64,000 nt of DNA. Source: a candidate division WOR-1 bacterium RIFOXYB2_FULL_45_9. GTDB taxonomy: Bacteria > Margulisbacteria > WOR-1 > O2-12-FULL-45-9 > XYB2-FULL-48-7. Both the position numbers and the translations under genes were made by a program. Shown here one piece after another: positions 1-8,203 of this stretch. Within the stretch, counting starts at the first letter, position 1. Each line of letters opens with the position of its first letter. The stretch lies in contig MEUD01000001.1 of assembly GCA_001771575.1 (NCBI GenBank), positions 603,277 to 667,276 on the forward strand. The letters run 5' to 3'. The notes under the pieces were generated by a model that had not been told where the DNA came from, ran no database searches, and saw nothing but the letters and a program-made list of their open reading frames with translations.

Positions 1-1
1 C

Positions 2-325
2 ACGGTCGTTATCTCCAACCAGGAGTGCCTGGATGACCCGTGGAAAAAAGAGAAACTTGATAACCTGATCCTTCTGCTCAAAGGGGCGCTGACCGCCGAA
101 AGCAAGGTCGGGCTAAAGATGAACGTCATCAAGAGCAGACTGCGGACGATCCTCTCCATCCTCCCCGCCCTGCAAACCCCAACGGTGGCGGAACTCTCGG
201 ACCCCGACTGGGTCGACGTCGACACCATTTTGGACGAAAGCGTCATGCGGGATTTGATCCCCAAACTGAAAAAAGCGGGGGCTAAGGGGATTGTCGAATA
301 TCCGTTGAACAAAGTTATTTATTGA
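2..325 (+). CDS. hisG: ATP phosphoribosyltransferase, C-terminal part (cut by window edge)
   Basis: The first enzyme of histidine synthesis joins ATP and PRPP. Only the last 107 residues are present; the frame is open to the left edge, so the start lies outside. The visible part is the C-terminal regulatory domain of long-form HisG, recognised by VGLKMNV, the LPALQTPTVA stretch, the DPDWVDVDTIL stretch and the ending GIVEYPLNKVI. This domain binds histidine for feedback inhibition in long-form enzymes, so a separate HisZ subunit is probably not needed. The last 7 bases overlap the convergent acyl carrier protein gene. No other his gene is in the window. Confidence 0.9.
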   Translation, partial: TVVISNQECLDDPWKKEKLDNLILLLKGALTAESKVGLKMNVIKSRLRTILSILPALQTPTVAELSDPDWVDVDTILDESVMRDLIPKLKKAGAKGIVEYPLNKVIY

Positions 326-618
326 TCCCTTCTGTCTTCGCTCCGCTCAGACATCTCCCCCTTAGTAAGGGGGAGATTGAGAGGGGGTTTTAGCAGTTCT
401 TCCACCAAATCAACTATATCTTTTACGGTCGAGATGCTTTCCAAGCGGGCTTCGGGAATATCCAGCTGGTATTTTTTGTCCAGAGCGGCAAAGATCTCAA
501 CTCCCAACAACGAATCTACCCCCAGATCCTGAAAAATATCGGTCTCAAGTCTTACCTTTTCTTGCGGGACTTTGATCACTTTGGCGATCAAAGCGACGAT
601 CTCTTGTTCATTTCCCAT
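319..618 (-). CDS. Acyl carrier protein with repeat-derived C-terminal tail
   Basis: A 99-residue acyl carrier protein. The phosphopantetheine attachment motif GVDSLLGVE is present with Ser36, after the usual DIFQDLG helix. The ACP fold ends near residue 77 (DIVDLVEELL); the last 22 residues (PPLNLPLTKGEMSERSEDR and two more) are encoded by the palindromic repeat at 327-390 and are unlike any ACP helix. The start codon overlaps the end of the acyl-CoA ligase by 11 bp, so the pair is probably translationally coupled. The ligase may load a fatty acid or related acid onto this carrier rather than onto CoA. This is a dedicated ACP, not clearly the general fatty-acid-synthesis one, since no fab gene adjoins it. 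Confidence 0.88.
   Translation of the reverse strand: MGNEQEIVALIAKVIKVPQEKVRLETDIFQDLGVDSLLGVEIFAALDKKYQLDIPEARLESISTVKDIVDLVEELLKPPLNLPLTKGEMSERSEDRRDQ
327..390. repeat. Composite palindromic repeat at the hisG/acp convergent junction
   Basis: Two inverted repeats lie side by side: an imperfect 19-base palindrome (334-352, GTCTTC...CAGAC) and a perfect 10-bp stem TCTCCCCCTT / AAGGGGGAGA (354-363 and 367-376) with a 3-base loop. The element covers the 3' end of the acyl carrier protein reading frame and adds a low-complexity tail to it. The hairpin could also act as a transcription terminator for the converging genes, although the T-run after it (388-391) is short and 11 bases away. The layout resembles dispersed REP-type elements; copy number cannot be judged from one window. 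Confidence 0.6.
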
Positions 619-2203
619 CGGCCAGCTCCTTTTTCACCGCCAATCTTTTGATCTTGAGCAGTCTGGTCTTGGGAAGCTCGCGGCGGCGAATGACCAGGTT
701 GACCCGCTTAAATTCGGCCAGTTGCTTATTGAGCTCATGGACCTGCCGGTTGATCTCCGCGTCGCTGACCCCCTCTTTGGGGACCACCACCGCCACAACC
801 TTTTCGGTCCCCCGGCGGATCCCTTCGCCGATCTTTTCCCCGATCACAGCGCTTTCGGCGACTCCAGGGAGTTTGTTCAAACGCTCTTCGATCTCTTCCG
901 GATAAACGTTGACCCCCGAGCCGGTGACGATTATCTCTTTGATCCGTCCGGTAATAAAGAGGAATCCATCCTCGTCAAGATAACCGACATCGCCGGTCTT
1001 GAGCCATTTATCTTTCATCACTTCAGACGTCAGATCGGGACGCTGGTAGTAGCCTCGCATCACGTTGGGGCCGGAGACCAATATCTCCCCCGGACCGTCG
1101 CTGTTGGCAATCATCACCTTGACCCCGGGGAGGATCTGACCGACCGAACCGAGCCGGTTGGCGGTCAAACGGTTCACCGCGACGATCGGCGACGTTTCGG
1201 TCAAGCCGTAACCCTGCAGAACGGTAAAGCCAAGGAGGGAATATTTATGGACCAGGTCGGGACTGATCGCCGCACCGCCGGAAGCAAAAAAGCGGACCTT
1301 ACCACCGAACTTCTTGTGGACCATGCGGAAAAGATACCTGCCGATATTTACCCCGATCACATCGACAAAAAAGGCCGACAGGCTCAAGAGAAGATCAAAA
1401 AGCTTCTTCTTCCCGCTCTCTTCGGCCTGGCGCATGATCCCTTCAAAAATGATCTGGTAAAGCATCGGGACGCCGCACATGATCGTCACCCCGGTCTCCT
1501 GCATGATCCTGACCAGGACGTTTGATTTGAGGCTGTCGGTATAGGTGATACAGCTTCCGCGGCAGAATGGGGCCAAAAATCCGGCGGTCGTCTCAAACGT
1601 GTGCGAAAGCGGGAGGACCGACAGCATGTTGTCGCCGGGCCCGATCTTAAAAAGCGAAGCGACCGCGTCAGCATTGGAGGTCAGGTTCCGATGGGTCAGG
1701 ACGATCCCTTTTGGACTGCCGGTCGTTCCGGAGGTGTAGACGATCGAAGCGATATCGTCACCATTGATCTCCGGCCGGTCGAATTTGGCCGGCTCCGGCA
1801 GGGTCGCGAAGCGCTCCATTAAGAGAATGTGGAGGCCGGCAAAAACCCCCTGATGGCTGGCGGAAATCTTTTGGGAGATGATCGCCGCTTTGGGCCGGCA
1901 ATCGGCCAGGAGAGGAGCGATATCTTCGACCCGCAGGGCGGAATCAAGCGGAACAGCGACCGCGCCTAAAGTGGCAACCGCCAAATAAGCGAGCGGCCAT
2001 TCCGGCCGGTTCTCCGCCATGATCGCCACCCGGTCTCCAGTCGCAATCCCCAGAGAGATTAAATGATTTTGGATCCTGTTGATCGCCTGGGCGGCATCAG
2101 AGAAGGTGAAGGTTTGGTACCCCTCCTCCGTCCGGGCGCGGAAAGCCGGAGAAGCGGCATATCGCCTGGTCGATTGATCGGTTATCTCCCTTAAGCTCTC
2201 CAA
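608..2203 (-). CDS. AMP-dependent acyl-CoA/acyl-ACP synthetase
   Basis: ANL-superfamily adenylating enzyme of 531 residues that activates a carboxylic acid with ATP and passes it to CoA or a carrier protein. Motifs in order: P-loop YTSGTTGSPKGIVLT (156-170), QGYGLTETSP (330-339), the TGD motif (403-405), the hinge GR (419-420), and the C-terminal catalytic-lysine region PKTRLLKIKR (511-520, Lys517). The profile is that of long-chain fatty acid ligases. The start is a TTG codon at 2203 preceded by GGGAG five bases upstream. It lies 15 bp after the Yip1 gene and overlaps the acyl carrier protein gene that follows, which supports loading of that ACP. The true substrate cannot be read from sequence. 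Confidence 0.88.
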   Translation of the reverse strand: MESLREITDQSTRRYAASPAFRARTEEGYQTFTFSDAAQAINRIQNHLISLGIATGDRVAIMAENRPEWPLAYLAVATLGAVAVPLDSALRVEDIAPLLADCRPKAAIISQKISASHQGVFAGLHILLMERFATLPEPAKFDRPEINGDDIASIVYTSGTTGSPKGIVLTHRNLTSNADAVASLFKIGPGDNMLSVLPLSHTFETTAGFLAPFCRGSCITYTDSLKSNVLVRIMQETGVTIMCGVPMLYQIIFEGIMRQAEESGKKKLFDLLLSLSAFFVDVIGVNIGRYLFRMVHKKFGGKVRFFASGGAAISPDLVHKYSLLGFTVLQGYGLTETSPIVAVNRLTANRLGSVGQILPGVKVMIANSDGPGEILVSGPNVMRGYYQRPDLTSEVMKDKWLKTGDVGYLDEDGFLFITGRIKEIIVTGSGVNVYPEEIEERLNKLPGVAESAVIGEKIGEGIRRGTEKVVAVVVPKEGVSDAEINRQVHELNKQLAEFKRVNLVIRRRELPKTRLLKIKRLAVKKELADGK

Positions 2204-2218
2204 TAAAGCTCCCGTTTG

Positions 2219-2818
2219 TTAGAAGCTCATCGTCCGCATCAGGATCGGACCGTATATCGCTCCGCCAATGATGAACGAAAAGAAGAAGGTCAGGATCAAA
2301 GAAGAGACGACGATCGACGTGAAGAAGAGATAGACCTTGTCGTCCGGCGTCTCCAAAAGGATCGGCAAACCTTTGTAAAGGAGATAAAGCCCGTAGAGCC
2401 CCAGGACCTGCAGGATCCCGATCCCGGGAAGAAGAGCGGTAATCCCAACCACCCAGACCGGGGTCATTGAATAAACGATCAATTTAAAGGAGAGGTCAAA
2501 ATCCCCCCGGGAATTAAAATATGAAGCGATGTAGCCGACCACCCAGGCGCCGGCAAAGAGCATCGCCAGGTTCAGGAAATAGCCGACCACGCCGGCGATC
2601 AGCGCCTCCAGGAACGGGATCCTGATAATAAAACCGGTCGGGACCCGGATACCGACGATCGAGAGACCGATCAAAGTCGCCAGGGCCGGAAGCAGAGCAA
2701 GCGGAGCGGCATAGTTAACAAGCAAGTCCTTGATCTCTATCCTTTCGCTCTTGATCGCCCCCCAGGTCTCGATCGGATTCAAGATAATTGCTTTGACTCT
2801 TTCGAAAATTTCTTTCAC
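2219..2818 (-). CDS. Yip1-family integral membrane protein
   Basis: A 199-residue membrane protein. A short cytoplasmic N-terminus (MKEIFERVKAIILNPIETWG) is typical of bacterial Yip1-domain proteins, followed by about five hydrophobic segments (around residues 35-60, 70-100, 115-140, 140-155 and 165-195). The start is GTG at 2818, chosen because GGAGG lies 8 bases upstream. A -10/-35 pair lies just upstream in the divergent region shared with the barrel gene at 2954. The gene leads an operon with the acyl ligase and acyl carrier protein. Bacterial Yip1 proteins have no well-established function; a role in lipid or membrane handling is inferred only from its neighbours. Confidence 0.8.
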   Translation of the reverse strand: MKEIFERVKAIILNPIETWGAIKSERIEIKDLLVNYAAPLALLPALATLIGLSIVGIRVPTGFIIRIPFLEALIAGVVGYFLNLAMLFAGAWVVGYIASYFNSRGDFDLSFKLIVYSMTPVWVVGITALLPGIGILQVLGLYGLYLLYKGLPILLETPDDKVYLFFTSIVVSSLILTFFFSFIIGGAIYGPILMRTMSF

Positions 2819-2843
2819 TTAAGGCACCTCCGGGATTTTTTTT

Positions 2844-2889
2844 ATTCTACCATTCGTTAGTTGTCAAGACAAGGTAACTTTGATATTAT
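2844..2889. promoter_or_regulatory. Divergent promoters with a shared palindromic -35 region
   Basis: On the plus strand TTGTCA (2861-2866), a 17-base spacer and TATTAT (2884-2889) form a good sigma70-type promoter for the barrel gene at 2954. On the minus strand TTGTCT (2872-2867), 17 bases and TAGAAT (2849-2844) form one for the Yip1 operon. The two -35 boxes lie in the palindrome TTGTCAAGACAA (2861-2872), so the promoters overlap back to back and may compete. Confidence 0.65.
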
Positions 2890-2916
2890 GACGCCAGTTT
2901 CATCTATTATTAATAA

Positions 2917-2935
2917 CCACGACGTTTAGTCGCGG
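2917..2935. repeat. Short palindrome in the 5' leader of the barrel gene
   Basis: CCACGAC and GTCGCGG flank a GTTTA loop, giving a 7-bp stem with one mismatch. It lies between the promoter and the AAGGGA ribosome-binding site of the gene at 2954. The centre (GAC, TTTAGTC) matches the centre of the larger palindrome at 22388-22424, suggesting both belong to one repeat family. Confidence 0.45.
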
Positions 2936-2953
2936 GAAAAAAGGGATGCTGAA

Positions 2954-4189
2954 ATGAAAAAAACAATTATTCTGTTACTGATCACTCTCTTCTTCTGCCA
3001 AAATGTTTTTGCTCTTTACGGGACCAGGCCGATGGGGATGGGAAGCGCGTTTACCGCGGTCGCCGATGACGCCAACGCCCCCTACTGGAACCCGGCCGGT
3101 CTGGCCCTAAACCCGGAAGTTTCGATCACCGGGTCCACTAAATTAAATAACCGCAATACCTGGGTTGGCGATAACTTACTTAGCTTAAAGATGTGCTATG
3201 AAACCAAACTGAACCCTTTTCAGTGGCTCCTGGGGATCGGGATCGCTTCGCTGGTCGCTTATGAAGGGGCCTCTTATCTGGGAGAAAAAGGGATCCTGAA
3301 AACCGGCTGGGGACGTAACGTCCAAAAAACCAAACGGGGCGAGTCGATGGCCGAACAGGTGACCGAGGTCGGATCGGAACAGGCGGTCAGCCTCCGCCAG
3401 ATCGGCATGGGAGCAATTAAAGACGCCCTGGGAGTTTCGTCGGGGGGAGCAAAAGAAACGCCCGCCGTCCAACCAGCTCCTCCCGTCCGCCCGGTAGTGA
3501 TCAGGCCGCGCTATTACGTTTATCCGGCTCATTCCTGGTATCACCCTCGACCCAATCGCCGCGATTATTGGGAACCGGTTGAATATGAAGAAGTGGCGGA
3601 AGAAATCAACCCAACGAAAGCACAATTCGCCCTTGGTCTCGGCTGGATTAACGACAATAATATCCCTCTGGACGAAAAATCGAACCAATTTACGATCGGG
3701 GTCGCTTCCGGTTTTGAAGAGCGGGTGGCGATCGGCGCCAACGTCAATCTCTATGACAAGACGATAATTTCGTCCAACGTCCGCGGCTTTGGCGGCGACA
3801 TTGACCTTGGCTTTATCGGCAAACCGGTCGAATATATTTCTTTCGGTCTGGCGACCAAAGGGATCCTGACTTCCGATATCTACTGGCAGAACGGGGCCAG
3901 GACCCGCTACGAAATGCTGGTCAACGCCGGACTCGCCGTCAAACCGCTCCCCTTCTTTACCGTCGCGGCCGACGCCCATAATATTTTCAATCAGAACAGT
4001 CAGCAAGCGACTATGCATTACGGCGCGGAAGTCTCGCTCATCCCCGGGCTCCTCCTCCGCGGCGGTTTGGACGACGGGAACAAGACCGCCGGGCTAACCC
4101 TGGTCTTTGGCAATCTTTTGATCGACTACGCGATCCTGGGGGGGACGTACAACCGGACCCAGATGATCGGCGGAAGCTGGAGGTTCTAG
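2954..4189 (+). CDS. PorV/TraF-like outer-membrane beta-barrel protein
   Basis: A 411-residue protein with a clear signal peptide (MKKTIILLLITLFFCQNVFA). The mature start carries the family hallmark of PorV/UPF0164-type barrels: GTRPMGMGSAFTAVADD followed by YWNPAGLA (about residues 23-51). The C-terminal half alternates short polar and hydrophobic stretches as beta-strands do and ends in WRF, with an aromatic last residue as many outer-membrane barrels have. A proline- and tyrosine-rich insert (about residues 172-210) is unusual and probably an extracellular or periplasmic loop. AAGGGA precedes the ATG by 8 bases. The stop codon shares one base with the GTG of the next gene, so this leads an operon with the hydrolase and the dehydrogenase. 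Its cargo or ligand is unknown. Confidence 0.75.
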   Translation: MKKTIILLLITLFFCQNVFALYGTRPMGMGSAFTAVADDANAPYWNPAGLALNPEVSITGSTKLNNRNTWVGDNLLSLKMCYETKLNPFQWLLGIGIASLVAYEGASYLGEKGILKTGWGRNVQKTKRGESMAEQVTEVGSEQAVSLRQIGMGAIKDALGVSSGGAKETPAVQPAPPVRPVVIRPRYYVYPAHSWYHPRPNRRDYWEPVEYEEVAEEINPTKAQFALGLGWINDNNIPLDEKSNQFTIGVASGFEERVAIGANVNLYDKTIISSNVRGFGGDIDLGFIGKPVEYISFGLATKGILTSDIYWQNGARTRYEMLVNAGLAVKPLPFFTVAADAHNIFNQNSQQATMHYGAEVSLIPGLLLRGGLDDGNKTAGLTLVFGNLLIDYAILGGTYNRTQMIGGSWRF

Positions 4190-5682
4190 TGCAGGAAGTG
4201 CTGGACCCGGCAAGGCCGGCTACCTGGCAGCAGCTCAAGAAGCTCAATCCCTCCGCGCAAAAAGTCTGGCTCCACAAGCATTTTAAAGAGATCCGGGAAG
4301 CGCTGACCGCGCTTGACCACACCTTTCTGACCTTTATCGGCAACCTCTGCGTCAATAACAACCTCTACCAGGAAGCGGAATACATTTTTGACGAGCTTTA
4401 TAAAAAAGGGCATAAACAACACGACCTGGCAAGCACCGCCGCTTATTCCCGCGGGATCACCCGCTTTCTCCAGGGACGCTTTCAGGACGCTTTTGCCGAC
4501 TTCAAGATCTCCCGCCAGCACGATCTGCAGAGGCGCGACTTTAACGCTCCTTCCGCCCAGGCGATCGCCTACATGGAAGACACCCTCTTCCCCACCAGGG
4601 AAACGATCCGGAAGAACCAGGTCAAGCTGCTGCGCGACCTAAACGCCCCCAGGGCGATCAACCACGTTATCGGGCCGAACATCCTCCGGATAATGCGCAA
4701 GTGGAACTCTTCTTCCCCTCTCTTTTCCCACGGCGTCTCCCAGGGAGGGGGCTATTTTCTGACCACCAAGGACCGGCACGGCGAGACCAAAGGGATCGTG
4801 ATCGACCCGGGATACGCTTTCTTTGATATTTTCCGCGACCTGGGGCTCGGCATCTCCGACATCGACGCGATCATCATCACCCACGACCATGACGACCACA
4901 CCGATTCGGTCGAGGGGATCCTTTCCCTCCTGGCCAAACACAACGACCACAACGACCTGAAACGCTCAAAGGTGATCGATATTTTCGGCTCGGCCGGGAC
5001 CATGCTCAAGTTCAACGGCCTCCTGCCGGCGACCGACCCCAACGGCAACCGGGAGATAAATTTTAAATTGCTCGTCCCCGGAAGCTTGGTGACCGAGATC
5101 GGCGGCGAAGGACTGCTCGACAAATACGGGTTCACGATCAGCGTCAAACCGGCCCATCACACCGAGTTCTGGACCAACCAGGAGTCTTCGGTCGGGCTGG
5201 TCTTGAACACCAACCTCCCCTACAACGCGGGCGAACCGCTGAAGATCGGACTGACCGGCGATACCCGCTACGAAGTCGGGCTCGGGCTTGAATACCAGGA
5301 GGCGCAGGTCATTATGCTTAATATCGGGTCGGTCGAGAAAGAGGAAGGACGCCCCTTGAAACAGCATCTGGGGATGCTCGGTTGTATCAACCTGCTCAAG
5401 GAAGCCCGCCTCGGAAAGACAACACTCGCCATTTTGACCGAATTCGGGGAGGAGTTTTCCGGACGGCGCGAAACGATCAGCCACATCATCGAGAACTGGG
5501 CCCAGGCGATCGACGTGAGCCGCGGCTCCCAGCTGAAGGTGATCCCCTCCGATGTCCACCTGGAGATCCGCCTGACCGACCTCCATATCCGCGAGACCGG
5601 GTCCGGGATCTTTTTCCCCTGCCGGCAGATCAGGGTTGACGAAAGCGATCCGGAAGTCCTAAAATACAAGTTCAATGGTTAG
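4189..5682 (+). CDS. Metallo-beta-lactamase-fold hydrolase with N-terminal helical domain
   Basis: A 497-residue protein starting at GTG 4189, the base-sharing junction (TAGTG) with the upstream barrel gene. Residues 1 to about 140 look helical and TPR-like (for example YQEAEYIFDELYKKG and DLASTAAYSRGITRFLQG). Residues 160-470 are a metallo-beta-lactamase domain: HDHDDH (His232, His234, Asp236, His237), a further His pair (323-324), and LTGDTRYE with Asp358. The metal ligands for a dinuclear site therefore appear complete. There is no signal peptide, so it should be cytoplasmic. The substrate cannot be assigned; the fold serves nucleases, phosphodiesterases and thioesterases alike. It overlaps the next gene by 8 bp. 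Confidence 0.75.
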   Translation: MQEVLDPARPATWQQLKKLNPSAQKVWLHKHFKEIREALTALDHTFLTFIGNLCVNNNLYQEAEYIFDELYKKGHKQHDLASTAAYSRGITRFLQGRFQDAFADFKISRQHDLQRRDFNAPSAQAIAYMEDTLFPTRETIRKNQVKLLRDLNAPRAINHVIGPNILRIMRKWNSSSPLFSHGVSQGGGYFLTTKDRHGETKGIVIDPGYAFFDIFRDLGLGISDIDAIIITHDHDDHTDSVEGILSLLAKHNDHNDLKRSKVIDIFGSAGTMLKFNGLLPATDPNGNREINFKLLVPGSLVTEIGGEGLLDKYGFTISVKPAHHTEFWTNQESSVGLVLNTNLPYNAGEPLKIGLTGDTRYEVGLGLEYQEAQVIMLNIGSVEKEEGRPLKQHLGMLGCINLLKEARLGKTTLAILTEFGEEFSGRRETISHIIENWAQAIDVSRGSQLKVIPSDVHLEIRLTDLHIRETGSGIFFPCRQIRVDESDPEVLKYKFNG

Positions 5683-6832
5683 TTCACTGGCAATACTCCG
5701 CGAATCCAAGACCGACCCCCAGGGACGAGAGGTTGAGAACCGGGTCGTTCTCCTTCCGGCTCATGTCTCCCGCTTGATCGAACAGGTCCCACAGATCAAG
5801 GTCTTTGTGGAAAAAGAAGCGGGAGCAAAGATCGGTTTTCAAGACGCCGACTACGAGAGGGTCGGCGCGCTGATCTGCGATCACGCGGCGGCGCTGGATA
5901 AAGATATTGTCGTCGGGGTCAAGGAGACCCGCCCGGTCGATTTTCCCGGACTGCGAGACAATCTCTTCATCTCCTTTCAACACTTTGCCCAAAGCATTGA
6001 CCGGGCCTCTTTGGCCCTTAAGACCAGCCGGGAAAAAGGGACCGCCTTCCTCGCCCTGGAAACGATGGAGATCGGCAATGACTGCTCCACTTTCCCCTGT
6101 CTCGCCCCAATGAGCGAAGCGGCCGCCAAGATCGTCGCCCGGCACGCCGACGAGTTCGCCCTGATCAGCAAAAAGATCATCTCCTCCGGCCTGCCGGAGA
6201 CCGGCTTGAACGGGCTTAAAGCCGTTGTTTTAGGCGGAGGACGGGTCGGCCAGACCGCTGCGGAAGAGTTTTCCGAGCGGGGGTGTTCGGTCAGCTTGTT
6301 GGAGAATAATCCCCAGCGATTAAAATCTTTGACCGAATACTTCAAGGCCAATGAGATCCGCTTTCCCAAGGTCACCGTCATGGAAATGAACCAAAGCAAT
6401 CTGCGGGAAGCGGTTGCCGGCGCGTTCTTTTTGGTCTCCGCCATGTATATCTGCGGAAAAAAACCGACCAAAATAGTCTCTCTTGACCTGATCAGGACCA
6501 TGCAACCCGGCGGCTGTCTCTACCCGATCGATATCGACCAGGGGGGCGGGATCGAGGGGGTTCTGGAAACCAGTATTCTGGATCCGTTCAACCTGCCGAC
6601 CATCCCCGGGAGCGAGCTCTTCTTTTTTGCCCCTCCCAATCTTCCCTCCATGGGAGCGCTGACCGCGTCGGAAGCGCTGGGGACGGTATTGCTCCCCTAT
6701 TTAATTGAGATCGCCCAGAAGTGGCTCTACAAAGCCAAGGAAGATAATCCGGTCATAAATAGCGGGGTCAATATCGAGGAAGGAAAGATCGTCCACCCGG
6801 GGTTGGCGTCAGTTTTTCCCGGATTGAAATAA
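5675..6832 (+). CDS. Alanine dehydrogenase / transhydrogenase family protein
   Basis: A 385-residue AlaDH/PNT-family oxidoreductase. The N-terminal domain matches alanine dehydrogenase: ENRVVLLP (21-28), VGVKET with Lys83, and FQHFAQ with His103 in the places of the catalytic Lys and His. LAPMSEAA follows. The NAD-binding Rossmann motif is GGGRVGQTAAEEF, and SLLENNPQRL lies at the end of the second strand. Differences from classical alanine dehydrogenase (an insert DPQGRE near the start and a variant YLHLA motif) leave room for another amino-acid or keto-acid substrate. It overlaps the upstream hydrolase by 8 bp and the convergent murE by 24 bp. Confidence 0.75.
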   Translation: MVSSLAILRESKTDPQGREVENRVVLLPAHVSRLIEQVPQIKVFVEKEAGAKIGFQDADYERVGALICDHAAALDKDIVVGVKETRPVDFPGLRDNLFISFQHFAQSIDRASLALKTSREKGTAFLALETMEIGNDCSTFPCLAPMSEAAAKIVARHADEFALISKKIISSGLPETGLNGLKAVVLGGGRVGQTAAEEFSERGCSVSLLENNPQRLKSLTEYFKANEIRFPKVTVMEMNQSNLREAVAGAFFLVSAMYICGKKPTKIVSLDLIRTMQPGGCLYPIDIDQGGGIEGVLETSILDPFNLPTIPGSELFFFAPPNLPSMGALTASEALGTVLLPYLIEIAQKWLYKAKEDNPVINSGVNIEEGKIVHPGLASVFPGLK

Positions 6833-8203
6833 CTCCTCAACCACTTCTTTATCGTCAAAAGGGACCTTCTTACCCTTAAAATCCTGGAACTTTTCATGTC
6901 CCCGCCCGGCGATCAGGAGGATATCCCCTTTTTTCGCCAACGCCAACCCAGCTTTGATCGCTTCCCGCCGATCAACGATTTTTTTTATCCGTGTCCCGTC
7001 ACCCGTACCCCGTACACCCTTCATTATCTCCTCAATAATACTTTCCGGTTCTTCGCTATACGGATCGTCGGTCGTAATGATCACTTCGTCCGCCAATCGG
7101 GCGGCGATCTCCCCCATGATCGGACGCTTGGCCCGGTCTCGGTCCCCCGGACAGCCAAAGACCAGTATCACCCGGCCCTGGGCGACCAGCTTATATGTTT
7201 CCAGAAGCTTTTGCAGGCTATCGGGTGAATGAGCGAAATCAACGATCACCGTGAACGGCTCTTTGACGATCTTTTCCTGTCGGCCGGGAATAACCTTGAC
7301 CTTTTCGATCCCCTCTTTGATCACCGCCTGGCGAAGGCCGAGGGCCAGACCGCACTGGAAAGCGGCGGTCAGGTTGTAAGCGTTGTGGGTCCCGATGAGC
7401 GGGGTCCTGACCTCAACCCCGTTAATAACGACCGCCATTTCGTTCTCCCTGATCTCAACCGCGACCACGGCGGCATCGGCATCGTTGAACTTGGTGTTGC
7501 GCAGTTCATGCCGCGCTTCCTCAAGCCCGTAAGAAAAAACCTCCCCTTTCACGGCGCCGATCAGGGAAACGCTCGCCTTATCGTCGATGTTGATGATCGC
7601 GATCGCGTCGTGATCGAGCATCTCAAAGAGCTTCTTTTTTGCCGCCAGGTATTCCGCGGTCGTTTTGTGGTAATCAAGATGGTCGTGGCTAAGGTTGGTA
7701 AAGATCGCCACGGCGAAATAACAGCCGTGGACCCGATCCTGGGCCAGGGCATGGGAAGAGACCTCAAGGACACAGTGGGTGTATCCCTCGCTTACCTGGC
7801 GGGCAAGTTCCGCCTGCAGGTCGGATGATTCAGGGGTCGTCATCGGAAAATTAACCGTACCGATGAGCCCGGCCTTAAAACCGGCGGTGTTGAGGACCGA
7901 TTGGACCAGAAAAGCGGTGGTGGTTTTTCCTTTGGTCCCGGTGATTCCGATCAATTTAAGTTTTTTTGACGGGTGGCCATAGAATTCGGCCGACATTTCG
8001 GCCAGAGCTTTCCTGGCGGAGGGGACAATCTTTAATTCAACGCCGGACGGGAGCGGAATATCTTTTTCCGCGACGATCAGGGTCGCTCCAGCTTTGATCG
8101 CCTGCGGTACAAACTCCGCTCCGTCCTGCTTTAATCCGGGGATAGCGACGAAAATATAGTCTGGTTTAACTTTTCTGGAGTCGTAAGTAATGCCGGTATG
8201 CAT
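6809..8203 (-). CDS. murE: UDP-MurNAc-tripeptide synthetase (MurE)
   Basis: Adds the third amino acid of the peptidoglycan stem peptide to UDP-MurNAc-L-Ala-D-Glu in the cytoplasm. ATP-binding motif GTKGKTTT lies at 89-96, the SSHALAQ and NLSHDHLDYH motifs follow, and GRGHEKFQ lies near the C-terminus. The specificity motif that reads DNPR in diaminopimelate enzymes reads DDPY (379-382, then SEEP), so Arg is replaced by Tyr382. dapA, asd and the wider lysine route are nearby, yet the third residue (diaminopimelate, lysine or other) cannot be assumed. A heptanucleotide repeat encodes the loop at about 394-405. The ATG directly abuts the femX stop codon. Confidence 0.9.
   Translation of the reverse strand: MHTGITYDSRKVKPDYIFVAIPGLKQDGAEFVPQAIKAGATLIVAEKDIPLPSGVELKIVPSARKALAEMSAEFYGHPSKKLKLIGITGTKGKTTTAFLVQSVLNTAGFKAGLIGTVNFPMTTPESSDLQAELARQVSEGYTHCVLEVSSHALAQDRVHGCYFAVAIFTNLSHDHLDYHKTTAEYLAAKKKLFEMLDHDAIAIINIDDKASVSLIGAVKGEVFSYGLEEARHELRNTKFNDADAAVVAVEIRENEMAVVINGVEVRTPLIGTHNAYNLTAAFQCGLALGLRQAVIKEGIEKVKVIPGRQEKIVKEPFTVIVDFAHSPDSLQKLLETYKLVAQGRVILVFGCPGDRDRAKRPIMGEIAARLADEVIITTDDPYSEEPESIIEEIMKGVRGTGDGTRIKKIVDRREAIKAGLALAKKGDILLIAGRGHEKFQDFKGKKVPFDDKEVVEELFQSGKN
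6989..7016. repeat. Degenerate heptanucleotide tandem repeat inside murE
   Basis: Four consecutive 7-base units on the plus strand: CCGTGTC, CCGTCAC, CCGTACC, CCGTACA, followed by a weaker CCCTTCA. In the murE frame they encode the glycine-rich loop VRGTGDGTR, a place where MurE proteins vary in length. Confidence 0.6.

Noticed and set aside
572-1525. Plus-strand frame of 317 codons opposite the acyl-CoA ligase
   Set aside because: Shadow of a strongly conserved gene; the composition (many Asp, His, Arg, Phe) is that of an antisense frame.
2819-2953. Possible tRNA or small RNA in the largest gap on the left side
   Set aside because: No cloverleaf can be drawn; the gap is filled by two promoters, a short palindrome and a ribosome-binding site.
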